Assembly: GCF_010183535.1 (NCBI RefSeq)
Contig: NC_071332.1
Location: 19,654,001-19,718,000, forward strand
Length of the DNA stretch: 64,000 nucleotides
Direction: 5' to 3'
From: Caenorhabditis remanei
Lineage: Eukaryota; Nematoda; Chromadorea; Rhabditida; Rhabditidae
Shown: in pieces, positions 62,955 to 64,000 of the stretch
How positions within the stretch are numbered: the stretch's first letter is position 1
Layout of the letters: every line of letters starts with the position of its first letter
Translations under genes and position numbers: made by a program
The notes under the pieces: model-generated
Told to the model about the DNA's origin: nothing
Seen by the model: the letters and a program-made list of their open reading frames with translations, nothing else
Database searches by the model: none

Positions 62955-64000
62955 ATGTCACCGTCTTTTTTGGAAATTCCTGATCTTCCAATGGAAATGA
63001 TAATGAATAACTTAGATTATATTGCAATGTAAGTTTTTATCCGGTTTTGTTTCCTTTACAATCTCCTGATTTTCAGTCAATCCGTTCGCAAAACTTGTTG
63101 GGGCCTCCGGAACTTTATCGATGACAAGAAACCGGGAATCGGCATAAAACAAATTAGCATTTGTCAAATGGACAATACAGCAGTCAGACTGGCGATCAAT
63201 CTTCCTTCCTCATATTACTATCTTGCTCCTTCCTCAGAGCTTCCAAAAGCAGGCTTCATCTTAAAATATGAAAAACATGAAAACGGATGCAGAATTTCGG
63301 TTACGACAAGTGACGGAAACAAAACTAAATATGTAAAAAACTTTAACTTTCTGAATGCTGCTTTTCATGATTTCAAAGTTGCCCTAAACACTCAAAAGGC
63401 AATATTCAAGCATGTCGAAGTAACTGGAAAGACGTTTTTTGAAAAATTCGAAAAAGTGATGAAGTCACAAAAACCAATAGCAACTGAATCTATGGAAATC
63501 AACGTGAATGTGAATTTTCTGAAACGCGCCCGTCAAATTCTACAGCATGCGGACCCAAAATATCTCAAGTCCATCGAATATTTCAAAGAACCCATCAGAA
63601 TTCTTGAGACTGTGAAGTTGGAATCGTCAAAAAACATTCAGAACTTCTCTCATTTCTCATCGATTTCCATTCAGTCGAAGAAGCTAGACGTGGACTCGAT
63701 TCGAGCAATAAAAGAGGTTTGTCTGTTCGTCCAAGTGTCTATTTACATAAACTTTTTCAGAACTTTTTCCAATTCCATGAGTACAATAAGCACTTGCTTG
63801 TACTCGCAGTTGTCCAAGAAAACTTGTTCATTGACGCTTTTGGAGCAACTTTCGAACCGCCTGGAGAGATGGGTAAAATTTGGTTTTTCAACGTTCCTGG
63901 CAATAAAGAAAAAGTCCTGAAAGTGTATAAGAGCTTTTCACGTTTTGATTTCCGGTTCATAAAAAAATGTAGGGTTCCAGAAGGTTATGTGATTCGTGAT
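62955..64000 (+). CDS. F-box/FTH protein, PSFLEIPD subfamily (stop codon outside window)
   Basis: Exons 62955-63028, 63077-63716 and 63761-64000; 318 residues are visible and, by comparison with paralogues (VPEGYVIRD then TGA), only the stop is missing. F-box: SFLEIPDLPMEMIMNNLDYI then IQSVRKTCWGLRNFIDDKKP. An insertion SSYYYLAPSSELPKAGF precedes ILKYEKHENGCRIS. FTH-like part: KRARQILQHADPKYLKSIEY, NIQNFSHFSSISIQSKKLDV. The last exon has CRVPEG where others have CEVPEG. Confidence 0.86.

Overview
The window is nematode nuclear DNA, almost certainly Caenorhabditis and most probably C. elegans or a close relative. It has short AT-rich introns with GTAAGT donors and TTTCAG acceptors, trans-splice-like acceptors just before start codons, AATAAA signals, dispersed palindromic repeats and many F-box genes with a C-terminal FTH (DUF38) region. 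Exons were assembled by eye from reading frames, splice signals and paralogue comparison. No bacterial, CRISPR or viral content was seen.

Left part (1-14700): the tail of one gene, a small secreted CAP/SCP-like protein (327-1211), an F-box gene (2067-4615), and two small Pro/Ala/Glu-rich proteins on the minus strand (6458-6868, 8280-8691). The rest is repeats: a 733-bp TA-flanked inverted-repeat element (8994-9726), long pyrimidine-rich simple sequence, and a ~2.4-kb fold-back structure (11575-14025) carrying arrays of perfect palindromes.

Middle (14700-34600): a GT11 alpha-1,2-fucosyltransferase-like gene whose 5' part is interrupted by repeats (14712-18713), three tandem minus-strand genes for small Mos1/mariner-type HTH proteins (H1-H3, 20251-23852), an F-box gene with a repeat-stuffed intron (26748-30822), and a four-membrane-span claudin/Clc-like gene (32088-33450, minus).

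Right part (34600-64000): a dense F-box/FTH array on both strands, with one GT11 gene (43754-45432) in between. Two subfamilies are visible. The first (34661-43522) begins M(S/T/A)SE..LLQMPD with an 80-nt first exon. The second (45619-64000) begins M(S/A)PSFLEIPD with a 74-nt first exon. Intact genes, frameshifted copies, internally deleted copies and exon-sized relics are interleaved, the expected picture of rapid gene birth and death. Upstream regions share TGATAAG (GATA-factor-type) sites and a conserved block just before the ATG.

F-box proteins are expected to join SCF ubiquitin ligases through SKR/Skp1 and to present substrates through the variable FTH region. The GT11 proteins would act in the Golgi. 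The small HTH proteins look like DNA-binding domains derived from a transposase. No single pathway links all of these; the window reads as a fast-evolving chromosome-arm region.
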